Source of the DNA: Cepaea nemoralis
Lineage: Eukaryota; Mollusca; Gastropoda; Stylommatophora; Helicidae
DNA: 64,000 nucleotides
NCBI GenBank assembly: GCA_014155875.1
Contig: JACEFZ010024500.1
Coordinates: 458,176 to 522,175 of the forward strand
Direction: 5' to 3'
Numbering within the stretch: the stretch's first letter is position 1; every line of letters begins with the position of its first letter. Under the pieces are notes generated by a model. The model was given only the letters and a program-made list of their open reading frames with translations, was not told where the DNA came from and ran no database searches. The translations under genes were made by a program, and so were the position numbers. Below, piece by piece: positions 21,487 through 31,857 of the stretch.

Positions 21487-22234
21487 TAATTGACAAAAAG
21501 GACGTCTGAAGACAGTTAAACAATATGATGCACTCAATACTTACAACTATTCAATGGCTGCTTCTAACACGAATATAGACTATGTACCATAATATCATCT
21601 GATAAATGCTATCTAAATTTTCTGTTACAAAGGTCACGCTGATAATACAATAAATAGAATAGTGAATCAATATTGAAAGCTGTTGCTTACAAAACACAAC
21701 TGAAACTGAAAGTTGCATAAAAGAAACTAAATGTAATTGATTTACCTAAAGGCTTCTGAAGAATGAAAGAGCATGAAGGTCAGTGAAAAGGAAAATATAG
21801 TAACAGACTGTATCACCATTAACATTTTCTGCCTTTCGTTTTCCAGCTCCGTTTTCCAGTGGAGCATAAGCCCTCGGCGAACTCGCGTAAAGCTCGTTTG
21901 TAGACTAGTTCATGAATGTTTGAATTTGCAGCTGAATGCATGGTTCGAGTTAGACAGTCAGTTGCTCGTTTAACTCCGACCCTCCTTAGTGCATCTTTGT
22001 ACATTTATGATAGCTTACCGTGCTATTATTCTTTGATTCCCTTTTGGGGTATCACGGGTGATACATCATCTACTGACGCGTATTGTCGGTAAAAGAGGGG
22101 CGTTGCGGCGACTAGCCTTCATCAGAAAACAAATATTTTATTTTATATTGTTGACATTTCTACAGCCTTACCGCAATTCCACTAATCTTATTCAAAGTAT
22201 TACCAGTCTCGGTCATTTCTCTATTATTCCATTT
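21487..22234. other. Segmental-duplication anchor, no gene seen
   Basis: Matches about 45894-46873 in copy B through shared blocks such as GCTCGTTTGTAGACTAGTTC, CTAGCCTTCATCAG and TACAGCCTTACCGCA. No credible coding sequence is visible on either strand. Copy B contains about 200 extra bases near 46540-46730. Confidence 0.65.
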
Positions 22235-22928
22235 GTTGTTTGTCCATCAAAAATGATGATGACCATTTATTTCATCCAGTGGGGTTGAAAGTATAGAGCC
22301 GTGAGTTCTAAGATGGCTGATAAGGCCTATTTTGGCTAGAAATGTTCTTTGACAATGTGGACAAAGAATGCTTGACGTTTCTGGAGGAGGATTTTCTACA
22401 GTGGTTTTTCTGTTCTGTCTTTTCTTCACAGCTCTTGCAGTCCTGGTTGCCTCACAAGTGACTGCACCCTTGCGTAATGATGTACGCCAAGAATTTTGGT
22501 CTCTGGCTGCAGTCTCCCAGGTGTCATGATTAATTCCAAAAGCATTCAGTGAGATGTTCAGAGTGTCTTTAAAGCGTTTCCTCTGGCCGCCTTGGGAGCG
22601 TTTACCAAAACGCAACTCGCCGTAAAAAATTCGTTTAGGGAGCCTGTGATCTGGCATGCGTGTCAAGTGACCAGCCCAGCGAATCTGATTCTTCATTAGT
22701 AGAAGTGTGGATACTGGGCATGGGACGCTCTTTCTAGGACTTCAGTGTCTGGGATCATGTCTTGCCATTTAATCTTCAGTAACCTCCTAAGGCAGACTGT
22801 GTGGAAGTGGTTTAATTTCCTAGCGTGTCGCTAATAAACAGTCCAGGTTTCACAAGCATATAGCAGTGTGGATAATACAACTGTTTTGTAGACTTTCAGC
22901 TTTGTTTGCAGGCTTATTCCATTTCTGT

Positions 22929-24110
22929 GGTGTGTGGGTAGGGGGTGTGGTGGTATGGGTGAGGATATGTGTGTGGGTGGGGGATAGTGTGTGGTGTGGG
23001 GGATATGTGTGTATGGGTGGGGTATATGTGTGGGTGAGTAGGAGATGTGTGGTGGTTGGGGGAAGTATGTGGGCTTGTGTGGGTAGGAGATGTGTGTGTG
23101 GATGGGGAATGTGTGGTTGGGGTGTGTGAGTGGCTTAGGGATGTGTAGGTGGGTGAGGGATGTGCATGTGTCGGGGTGGGATGCGTGAGTGGGTGGAGGA
23201 TAAGTGTGGGTAGGGGTATTGTGATCGAGAGATGTTTGGTTGGGGGTGGGTGGGTGGGGGTGTGGGTGCGTAGTGGAGGATGTGTGCGTGCGTGAGTGTG
23301 TGTTGGTGGACGGGTAGGGAATGCGTGTGTGGGTGGGGAGAGGTGTGTGGTGTGTTGGTTAGGGATATTGTGTGGGTGAAGTATGTGTATGTGGATGGGG
23401 GATTTTTGTGGTGTGTGGGTGGGGGTATGTGGGGTGGATGGGTAAGGGTATCTGTGTGGGTGTGGGTGGGAATATTGTGTGGTATGTGGGTGTGGGATAT
23501 GTGTGTGGTGTGTAGGTGGGGATGTGTGGTGGTATGTGATTGTGGGATGTGTTGGTGAGGGATATGTGTGCGTGCGGTGCGTGGGTTGGGAATATTGCGT
23601 GGTAGGGGATGTATGTGGTGTGCGGGTGGGGGATTGTGTAGTGGGGGATTGGGTTACGGCATGTATGGGTGGGTGGAGGATGTATGTGTGGGTGGTGGGG
23701 TGTGTGTGTGTGTGAGTGGATTGGGAATGTATGGGTGGTTAGGAAGATGTGTGTGTGTGTGTGGGGGGGGGGAGGGGGGATTGTGTGCGTGGGTGGGAAA
23801 TATGTGGTCAATGGAGATGTGGCTGGGGGATGGGTGGTTTGAGGTGTGGATGGGGAGAGGATGTGTGGGTTAGGATGTGTATGTGGGTGGGCGTGGCGAT
23901 ATGTGGGTTGGTGGGGGAATGTTTGTGGGTGGCGAGTGTGTTTTGGTTGGGGGAACATATGAGGGGAGTGTGGGTGGGGGATGTGCGGGAGGGGGATGGG
24001 TCGGTTGGTGGGGTATGTATGTGTCCCTTGGTGTGCGTGTGTGTGGGTAGGTGGGGGTGTGTGTGTGTGGATGGGGTGATGTATGGGCACGTGGGAGATG
24101 GGCCTCATAA
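22929..24110 (+). repeat. G-rich GTGTGGGTGGGGGATAT-like degenerate minisatellite
   Basis: About 1.2 kb of G/T with very little C or A on the plus strand, made of degenerate units near GTGTGGGTGGGGGAT. Many runs of three or more G are closely spaced. All open frames across it are low complexity and are not called as genes. Confidence 0.9.
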
Positions 24111-24295
24111 CATGGTAATTTGCCTTGTTTATGTTTACAACATTCATTTCACAATGTTTATTTTTCTTCCTATGTAAATGTATAATGCTCTTGATGAACG
24201 AAAGACGAGTGATTGGAAGGGCCGAATGTAAGACGGGCCTGCGCGCCCAATTTGTGACCCTAATAAAGTTGATTTGATTTGATTTGATTTGATAT
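24111..24295 (+). mobile_element. Short retroposon 3' end with (GATTT)n tail
   Basis: Contains GGCCGAATGTAAGACGG, CCTGCGCGCCCAATTTGTG, AATAAAG and five GATTT units. It probably marks the 3' end of the insertion that brought in the G-rich block. It shares its end with 16605-16662. Confidence 0.55.
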
Positions 24296-25155
24296 GTCCC
24301 ATACATTCTTGTACAGTCTGCCAAAGGCCGCGCTTGCCTTGGAGATTCTTGCATTCACTTCATCATCAATTGTGGAAGCTTGTGACACAGTGCTGCCAAG
24401 ATAGGTGAATTTGTCCACAAAACTTAGACTATGACCATTCACTTTGATATTCGGCACAGTGTGATTATTCCCTGGAGCTGGCTGGTACATAACTACAATT
24501 TTCTCCAAATTGATATTGAGCACAAAGTTGGAACAGACATGTGAGAAAGCTGAAACATTATGTTGCATGTCCACCTCTGAGTTGGCGTATAGAGCGCAAT
24601 CATCAGCAAACAGGAGCTCTCTGTCGGTGTCGATATATGACGTTGGATGAAGAATGACTTGCGCGATGAATTGGATTAAAGTGAGGAAGAGTTGCGCAAT
24701 TAGTCGATCTCACTCTCTCGCCTGAGTCCATCTGAATCCAGTGGCAGGACAAGTCAAGACGACTGGAAACGAAAACAGGTGCAGTGGATGACCAGGGCGC
24801 TCTAAGTGCCTTGCCGTGATCATTACGTTCCACAACGTTTTGCAGGTAAACGCCGTCTTGTCCGTTGAATCAGGAATGATTTCTTCCGCGCAGTCTGCCG
24901 GATCCTGTCTTCACATGCTGGGTAGGCATACCCTACTTCACCGCTTGGTTTGACACCAAATCGGCTACCCGCGCATGGTTTAACCAGCCTCTCATAGCTG
25001 TTGCCCGGTGGGTGGCCAGCTACTAGGAGCCACAGACAACAGGCTGGGTGTCAGGCTTGGACCAGTGGGGGATGGGTCCTGAAAAGGACATGAGAGTCAT
25101 CCTTACCAAAGGTGCTACCAATACCTGACACCCCGTACCCCCCATTATTCTATTT

Positions 25156-25331
25156 AACCAAGCCATCAAGGCCTTTCTCCAGTAAGTTTGTGAGTTGTCA
25201 CCGTTTCCAAGTGCGATGATGTAAATTGTAAAATAGCAACGTTTCGACAAGTTGGCTCCTGTCAACTTATGGTTCTTACAAAACAACACAGCAAAGGACT
25301 CCTCTTCGGGCAATGAGGCGTAGGTGGTATG
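25156..25331. other. Segmental-duplication anchor
   Basis: Closely matches about 46874-47045 in copy B (GTAAATTGTAAAATAGCAAC in A, ATAAATTGTAAAATAGCAAC in B, and AAAACAACACAGCAAA in both). No coding signal. Confidence 0.75.
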
Positions 25332-25500
25332 TGGTAAAAGAAGTTACAGTTAAGGTCCTTATCCTCGCTTTGAGGCCTATTGATATATGGTAAAAGAAGT
25401 TGTAGTAAAGGTCTTTATCCACGCTTTGAGGTCTATGGATATATGGTAAAAGTAGTTATTGTAAAGGTCCTTATCCTCTCTTTGAGATCTATGTGATATC
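25332..25500 (+). repeat. 56-bp tandem repeat, three copies
   Basis: TGGTAAAAG starts units at 25332, 25388 and 25444. Each continues through GTCCTTATCC and CTTTGAGG. Copy B has a single unit near 47051. Confidence 0.9.
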
Positions 25501-25504
25501 ATCA

Positions 25505-25640
25505 TCAACAAGTGCCATGCCAGCTGGCGTTGGCGTTTATGACTCTCCACAGATCTAGGTCCTTGGTGTTCTGGATCAACTCTGATGAGCTGATGATATT
25601 CCTCCATGCCACCGTGTCAGGGATTTGTGATAAAAAACAA
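25505..25640 (-). pseudogene. LINE family d, 3' terminal fragment
   Basis: CAAGTGCC, CAGCTGGCGT, CTCTCCACAGATCT and CTGGATCAACTCTG match 35238-35345. It is a 5'-truncated stub; the reading frame is the C-terminal WRNIISSSELIQNTKDLDLW type. Confidence 0.75.
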
Positions 25641-25898
25641 ACAAACTGAGGTACTAACTGAGATGACCTTGTGCGCCAAGGCCGTGTACCAGGGAATGTG
25701 ACGGGGAAAATTTCCATTGAGAATAACAAGGTGTTTTGCTCCGAAACCAGGAGTTACGGTCATTGTTCTTAACGTTTGTGTGTGTGTGTGTCATCATCGG
25801 GTCATCGGGAAACAATCCACAACAGTCATTCAGGTGCCGTCTTCGCAAGTATGAGCGCATTTCTCTACACACAAAAAAGACTTGCAAAACAGATTTAA

Positions 25899-26582
25899 CT
25901 CTTTCGCTACCAAGGGTCCATCTGGTGCCACATTTGATCCGCTGTGGTGGCAATTTGTACTTTTATGGCCACAAAATGATCAGTGGTTTATTTGATACAT
26001 TTCTGCTCCGTTTCGGAATTTTAAGTTACAGTAAACTGAAAATTTACATGGCCGGTACATATCTTTATCATCATTGTGCGGTAAAACATTTGTATTTCAT
26101 AACATTATTGAGACACACCCCTACATCCAGTTTTCTGCCATTGTTTTTTTCCATTATTTGTGAAAGAGACATGGTTCAGAATATGCAGCAAAACTTCCTT
26201 TTCGGTGATTTTAATGAGTAATACTGTTTATATTCTTGAAGACAAGTGGTGTTTGTTTGATTATTCAGTAAATTAAACATGATTAGCAGTATAGGAGTGT
26301 AGAAAACACCTAATAAGAGCAGTTTTTAAAATAATTTTTACCTCTTTAATTTCAGTTGTTATTATTAAACCTCTCATTATTGTCATAATATTTATAACCT
26401 ATCAATTAATTATTAACACTGTCATGTTTCTTGTGCAATCCTCTTTAATTTGATATGTAATACAATAGATCTGCTACCATTTTAACCATTTTAAAATCAT
26501 TATTGTAACACACCCCTACTCCAATTTTCTGCCATAAATTTCTGTTTGGTCACAGCCCTATTTTTGTTTGGTAGTGAAAGAG
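25899..26582. mobile_element. piggyBac-like MITE
   Basis: A 684-bp element with terminal inverted repeats CTCTTTCGCTACCAA / CTCTTTCACTACCAA (14 of 15 match) flanked by TTAA at 25895-25898 and 26583-26586. TTAA target sites with a C-rich short inverted repeat are typical of piggyBac. A subterminal motif (ACACACCCCTAC, then TTTTCTGCCAT) occurs twice inside, near 26113 and 26508. I see no transposase gene. Confidence 0.85.
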
Positions 26583-26586
26583 TTAA

Positions 26587-27867
26587 AGCGCGGCACCATT
26601 TACTGCCATTCGTTGGTTTAACCTTTTCGGCAACAGTGAAGCCATACCATCACTTCAAAGCAACAACGACTGCGCAGTTAAACATTCATTGACTTGAGGT
26701 ATTTTCGTCTCCCCAAAACGCAACAAAAACCCTATATTTCTGGCAGAACAAGAGCGTTCACATACATTATACAATTACAGGCCAGCTACACAAGGAGGGT
26801 TACAAAAACGGTACGGGCTGGGTAGAGACAAGGCGGTGGGATAATTACTATCATCTTCAACTTTTACGCCAGTCGAAAATCGTGTCACCACGTCAACAAA
26901 AAGTGTCAACGCATCAGAACACTAGTTCATTGTGGGAATCTAACGTCGTAATCTTTTCAAAACAGTAACGATAGACATTTCCAGGCGGTTTTCGGAGACT
27001 AGTGAAAACAAACTAAGGACTTTTGTGAGATTCTACCATCGCATTGTTGTTGGCTTCCCATTCTTGTTTCTGTTTCTCTCATCATCCTAAGTATTGTTGT
27101 TGTGTGTTACGTAATTATTTGTATGTGGTCCAGTGTTCGTAATAAGTAGGATATTTTTGCATTGTTTCGCGTAGTGTGGGAGACAAGGCAAAGGTGAAGT
27201 TTCTAGGTGCACATTGTATGTTATTGAGAGGCAGCTGACGAGTCAGTTTGTTTTGTGCTGTTGCATTGGGTCGTCTCGACATTATACACGGTGTCCAAGT
27301 GTCTATCGTCAGATTTAATATTTATGTACATTATTCATTTTATATTTGTTCTTTTTACTGTTTTCTCTTTACTGTTACATACGATATTTGATTTCTTTGG
27401 ATATATGGTATTGTTGTAATTCTTATGTTCAAACAGCTTCTATCTAGATGGTATCTGTCAGTTTATATTATGCGCACGGTATGGTCTTTCATGGGCATGT
27501 TTATGTCAGTGGTTTTTATTTCTATGTAATCATCCGTCTGCGTTTCACCATCCTATGCGTCTAGCTTCTAATATTTGGCACTTGAGTGTATCATTCATTG
27601 GTGTATTTATATGTATGTTTAAAACTATCTCCAGGAATATTTCTACAGCTATTTTATATATATTCGAGGGAGTATAGATAATACCCCCCCCCCCCACTAC
27701 CTAGTGCTTATAGAGTCACTAAGTGAGTACACAGTGATATTATTTGTACTACAAATTTATGTACACAGGGAGTGGTAGTGTACTTATTGAAGGCACAAAA
27801 AGACTAGCAGCAGAGTCTTTACATTTATAAGTGGGCTGACAGACAGCAACGTGTCCACAAGTACAAG
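26587..27867. other. No recognisable gene; possibly the leader of the Gypsy element
   Basis: T-rich sequence with no open frames I can place. The region just before the gag ATG (about 27700-27867) would be the untranslated leader. I could not find a 5' LTR matching the one at 30584, so the element's left boundary is not defined. Confidence 0.4.
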
Positions 27868-28563
27868 ATGCCTACTTTAATGGACTATATTGAAGCAGGT
27901 GAACGAATAGGCCTGAAAGGAAAAGAGTTACAGGAGTTTGCAGAAACAAAATTGAAAGAAGTTCAACACTGGGAAAGAGAGGAAAGGCATAATGAACGCG
28001 AGGCAAAGCGTCTATAGGAAGAAATGTTAGCTGAAATGGAAAACAAGCGTCTACAGGAAGAAAGAGAGAGAGAGACACAAATGAAAATAGAAATTGAAAA
28101 GGAAAAGCTCAAGAGGGAAACGAAAATTGAGTTAAGAAAATTAGAACTATCATCAAAAGGTCAAAGTGAGGAAAGCAGAAGACCCTTGCAGTCGTCACAG
28201 AGACTAAAACTGCCATATTTCACGGACCGCGACAGTCTTGAAGCTTATTTGGGGAGATTCGAGGCATCAGCGAAAGTGATAGGTATTCCAGAGGGAGAGT
28301 ATGCGATTCGACTTCGCGAGTTTCTTACAGGTAAGGCTCTAGATACCATATTTAATTTACCTGTAGAAGAAAGAAATAATTATACGATTTTGCGTCAACG
28401 TCTCCTTACAAAGTTCCAACTAACTGAACATGGATACAGAACAAAGTTTAGACAATTAGTGCCAGAGACAAATCAGGATTTTACAGATTTGTTGAATACA
28501 GTGAAGAACACATTTAATAAGTGGATGGAGCTGGCAGAGGTAGGAAAAGATTTTAATAATTAG
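27868..28563 (+). pseudogene. Gypsy gag (matrix/capsid-like), one nonsense codon
   Basis: The ATG at 27868 opens a frame coding 49 residues. TAG at 28015 interrupts it, and it resumes in the same frame to 28563. The codon context around the stop repeats a nearby CTACAGGAAGAA, so a single C-to-T change can explain the break. The charged N-terminal helix (many Glu/Lys) is followed by the capsid-like block LKLPYFTDRDSLEAYLGRFE, then LTGKALDTIFNLP and LLTKFQLTEHGYRTKFR. These are typical of animal Gypsy gag. Coding similarity continues past the stop in another frame (LMLRDKV, then FFEERKPKDIDTM, to about 28660). Confidence 0.85.
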
Positions 28564-28679
28564 TGGATTTAATGTTAAGAGACAAGGTAGTTATCATCAT
28601 GCAATACTAATTTAGTGGCTTTCTTTGAAGAACGTAAGCCAAAGGACATAGACACAATGTCCAGTTAGGGCAAAATTAC

Positions 28680-29169
28680 ATGACTGCACATCCAATAGTT
28701 CTATTAGGTAGACAGATTGATGAGGAAATAGTCTGTGCAGCGTATACGAAACAGGACCAGAATCCAGTTATCAGACCAAGGGCGAAAAGTGTGGATTCAG
28801 CACAGAGATATGAACAACAAGAACCTCAAGATAATGGTTTCCGTGGCAACCATTTTGGCAGAGCAGGACGGTACCCATACAAAAGGGGGAATTTTCAGAG
28901 ACGTCCAAATAGTTATGCCGGATGTTGGAATTGTGGGAGCTGGAGACACAAGGCAGCACAGTGTGACGGCCAACCATCCAGTGGGCCAACAAATAATAGA
29001 AGAAGGAGATCATCTTGCTTTCAAATGTGGCGGACAGGGCATGTTCAGCCATGAGTGTACGATGGGAAAAACAGAGCACTCTAATGCAGCACAAGTAATT
29101 GAGACGCTGAACAATGAGAATTGTAGTGGATGCAAACCTCTTTTTGAAAAGACGGTCAGCCGGTCTTAA
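28680..29169 (+). pseudogene. Gypsy nucleocapsid part with CCHC knuckles in two frames
   Basis: One frame gives CWNCGSWRHKAAQC at about 28921-28962, a CX2CX4HX4C knuckle. The second knuckle, FKCGGQGMFSHEC at about 29020-29058, is in a different frame and its first Cys pair is altered. A frameshift therefore lies between them. The domain would bind the element's RNA. Confidence 0.75.
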
Positions 29170-29239
29170 TATGTGGTCACACAGTTAAAGCAGGATCAGC
29201 AGTGCATGAAGGAGGAAGTCTGAAGCTGCATCCATGGTT

Positions 29240-30272
29240 TGTTAATGATAGGCCAGCGTTAACAATTAGGGATTCCGGATGTACGTCCATCGGGGTTAGA
29301 AAGAGCTTAGTAGCATCCCTCGGATTACACAGGGAAAAAGATTAGGTGCATACATTTAATGGGACAGTAGAATTCTACCCAGTAGCCGTGATAACAGTAA
29401 AAACACCATAAATTACATGAAGAGTGACAGCGTGTGTTCTAGACGCACCAGTGGCGGATCTGATCATAGGAAATGTGCCAGGAGTTAAAGATTGTACAGA
29501 AGAAGAAGTAGTTTATTGGGACCAGAAACATAGTTTAAGTAGCAACGAGGTAGTTACCAAAAGAAAACCTAAATTAGAGAGTATAACTGAACAAGAAGAG
29601 GCATTTGAAGTAGACACTGAGGACAAGGATAGGACAGCTGAGCAGGTGAGAATGGATCTCAAATATAGCTGTAGGGAATCCCAGAGACAAGATGCTACTG
29701 TAGACAAATGTGTCCAAGGGTGTAGTAAAGTGAGACATAGACAATCAAAGAAGGGTAGATGGTGCTTTGAAAGGAAGAACAAGGGTCTCACTCACCAGTT
29801 TTCAGATGGCGGAACTGCACGTGGGCAAGTAGCAGTACTGGTAGCACATAGAGACCGATATACTAGAACAGCTCAGGATAGGGCATGTGCAGGGCACTTA
29901 GGAGTAAGGCGTAAGCAGCAGAGAGCAGGATGCCAGGGATATTGGCCAGGATTTAATAAAGAGGTCAGACTAAACAGAGACTCCAGTGTAACAGTACAAT
30001 ATGCAGATAGCAAAGTTAAGGCAGTTCAAAAGAGTGTTAACGACATCACTGAACCAGGATTAGGATTAGCAAAAAGATGTTTTAAAGATATAGGAAACAT
30101 GAGGCATGGGTACATGAAGGGTAGACACAGCATCGACAGGAATCAGAGGTTGGTCGAAGCAAGAAAAGAACCACCTGATATATGGTCGGTACACAAACTC
30201 CAGATAGTTGAGGGAAGACAGAGGCATTGCAGCACCTTGACATGTATTCATGGACAATTATTAGCAAAGTGA
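29240..30272 (+). pseudogene. Gypsy protease remnant joined to integrase zinc domain
   Basis: IRDSGCTSIGVRKSLV (from about 29265) carries the Asp-Ser-Gly site of a retropepsin. Two stops follow, then VLDAPVADLIIGNVPGVKD, the usual end of the protease spacer in this Gypsy group. The frame next passes ESQRQDATVDKC and GLTHQFSDGG to HRD-type and AGHLGVRRKQQR plus GYWPGFNKEVR. These correspond to the region before and within the integrase HHCC domain. The following Cys pair and the DDE core are missing. No YXDD reverse transcriptase or RNase H lies between. Confidence 0.75.
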
Positions 30273-30583
30273 CATAGTTTGTGTGTTATTGAAGATATTA
30301 ATAGACCTGCGGGTACATAAATATAATGATTTTCTATGTTATGTGGATTATTATGCAATGTATTAGCTCATGTATTGATACACAATATGGAAAGTTGGCT
30401 TGTATTGATGTGTAAGGAATATGGGAGTTTACTATGAGTATTTGATATAGTATTTAGAGTGGTAGCTAGAGTGAGATGGAGTCATACTTACGGACTACCC
30501 AGGCAATGTGTCTGGGTCACATATTTGATAAGTATTAGTCTCCCATCATTTGAAAACGATGTTTTCTTTTGAGGAGGGGGTAG

Positions 30584-31300
30584 TGACACATGCCTGGGGT
30601 CATTAACATTAAGATCAGTGTCCTGGATAGCAAGGGTACACATAAACAAGTTCACGAGATAAAATAGGGCGGGTAGTAAGTCCCCCAGAGGGGGAAAAGG
30701 AGAAGACAGTGATTGAAGGGGGAGCTGAGAAGAGGTCAGCTGGCTAGAGAATTGTGAGGCAGACAGTTGGAGCTGTGAGTTAGTGTTTGTGTGGAGCATT
30801 GTGAGGGGGCATAGAAGGGTTTAAACAGACAGGGACAAACATGGACTAGGGGGAGTTGAGTTTAGACCGATTAGGAGGAGGTCATGGTCTGAGAAAGTGA
30901 AGAATTGTGACGGAGTTAGGAAGAGAACTCCGCACTGTGGGTTTCCAGGGATAATGAGTGGAATTCGAGACCCAGAGTGGGTTACTTTGAGTCGGGCCTA
31001 GAGAGAGGCTAGTATACCTGTCGTGTGGGACGAGATTTAGTAGGCCTTGAGAGGCAGTGTTATTCGAAGTGTTCCATTGAGATGGAGATATATTCTGAGA
31101 GAATCATTGTTCCTGGATTTATATGTTACGTGTGTCCGTGTTAATTCAGAATTAAAGGAATATTATGTGCGCAAATTAACGCTTGTTCACTGACTGGTGT
31201 TTGGTTGTGATGCATCGTGGTTGATCGGTTGTTCAACATACCATATACACTGACATTCCCCTAGACACAACCATAGCCACTCTATCTGTCACTTAGTCAA
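30584..31300 (+). mobile_element. Gypsy 3' LTR
   Basis: Begins TGACACATGCC after the purine tract and matches the LTR at 314-1015. It contains GACCCAGAGTGGGTTAC and a late ATTAAAGGA. The right end is uncertain. Confidence 0.6.
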
Positions 31301-31319
31301 CATTCACTTTGTGTCACAG

Positions 31320-31540
31320 AGTTATCCCACTCAACAACCATTGGTTAGGACATAGCAAGGTTAACCCACTCAACAACGGCTGGGTAGGACATAGCTAGGT
31401 TATCCCACTCAACAACGATTAGCTAGGACACAGCAAGGTTAACCCACTCAACAATGATTAGCTAGGACACAGCAAGGTAAACCCACTCAACAACGATTGG
31501 CTAGGACACAACAAAGTTGTTCCACTCAACAAAGTTTAGT
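31320..31540 (+). repeat. 39-bp tandem array, copy A left part
   Basis: CCCACTCAACAAC recurs at 31326, 31365, 31404, 31443 and 31482, an exact 39-base spacing; each unit continues AGCTAGGACACAGCAAGGTT. The array resumes at 33320 after inserted DNA. Confidence 0.95.
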
Positions 31541-31825
31541 TTAGTTTAGGTTAATTTGGTCGACGGATCAACTTCACCGCACACGGTTGTAACCAATAAG
31601 TGCTCCGTTCTACTCCAAACTCAAGCCTGAGTCCGGAGAATTTCAGCTCAGTGCACTAACTCCGTAGCACCGGTGAAGATCCTGAAATACTTAGAGTAGA
31701 TTTTTAACTCGGAATTTTGCCCGCGCAGCGACTTTAGGCTACTCTTTTTTTTTCGATTTACAACTGCCAAGGTCTTTTTTACGTGCGCAACAATACACAC
31801 CGGCGTCCGATCTTACTACGCAAAG

Positions 31826-31837
<12 letters not shown>
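31541..31837. other. Inserted non-coding sequence, possible retroposon
   Basis: Starts with TTTAG repeats and has a GC-richer body (CACTAACTCCGTAGCACCGG). It splits the 39-bp array together with the LINE that follows. I do not recognise the family. Confidence 0.35.

Positions 31838-31857
<20 letters not shown>

Larger units (their letters stand above)
22235..25143 (-). mobile_element. Internally deleted LINE (family b) with 12-bp target duplication and a nested insertion
   Basis: Flanks are ATTATTCCATTT (22223-22234) and ATTATTCTATTT (25144-25155); copy B has one such site (46862-46873). On the minus strand the element starts with a G-run leader (25143 to about 24640, containing GGCAACAGCTATGAGAGGC). 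It then jumps straight to the RT motif RELLFADDCALYANSEVDMQ, FTYLGSTVSQ, the C-terminal IRWAGHLTRMPDHRLPKRI and a CPHCQRTFLAKIGL zinc finger. The endonuclease and most of the RT are missing. A 1.37-kb segment (22929-24295) interrupts it between TTTCTGT and CCCATAC, which are adjacent in the sister LINE at 44.33 kb. Confidence 0.85.
27868..31300 (+). mobile_element. Gypsy-type LTR retrotransposon lacking reverse transcriptase and RNase H
   Basis: Order on the plus strand is gag, CCHC zinc knuckles, a protease remnant, an integrase zinc-domain remnant, an untranslated 3' part, a purine tract (GAGGAGGGGG at 30571-30580) and a 3' LTR. About 1.0 kb separates the protease from the end of the integrase piece; an intact pol would need roughly 2.5 kb or more. 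It is absent from copy B. It is related to, but not identical with, the element end at 1-1015. Confidence 0.8.

Noticed and set aside
22866..24354. Frames of 76 to 331 codons in the G-rich block
   Set aside because: Low complexity on both strands, lying within an insertion in a LINE; no domain recognised.
25736..26221. 161-codon frame across the piggyBac-like MITE
   Set aside because: It starts outside the element, crosses the TTAA boundary and shows no transposase motif.
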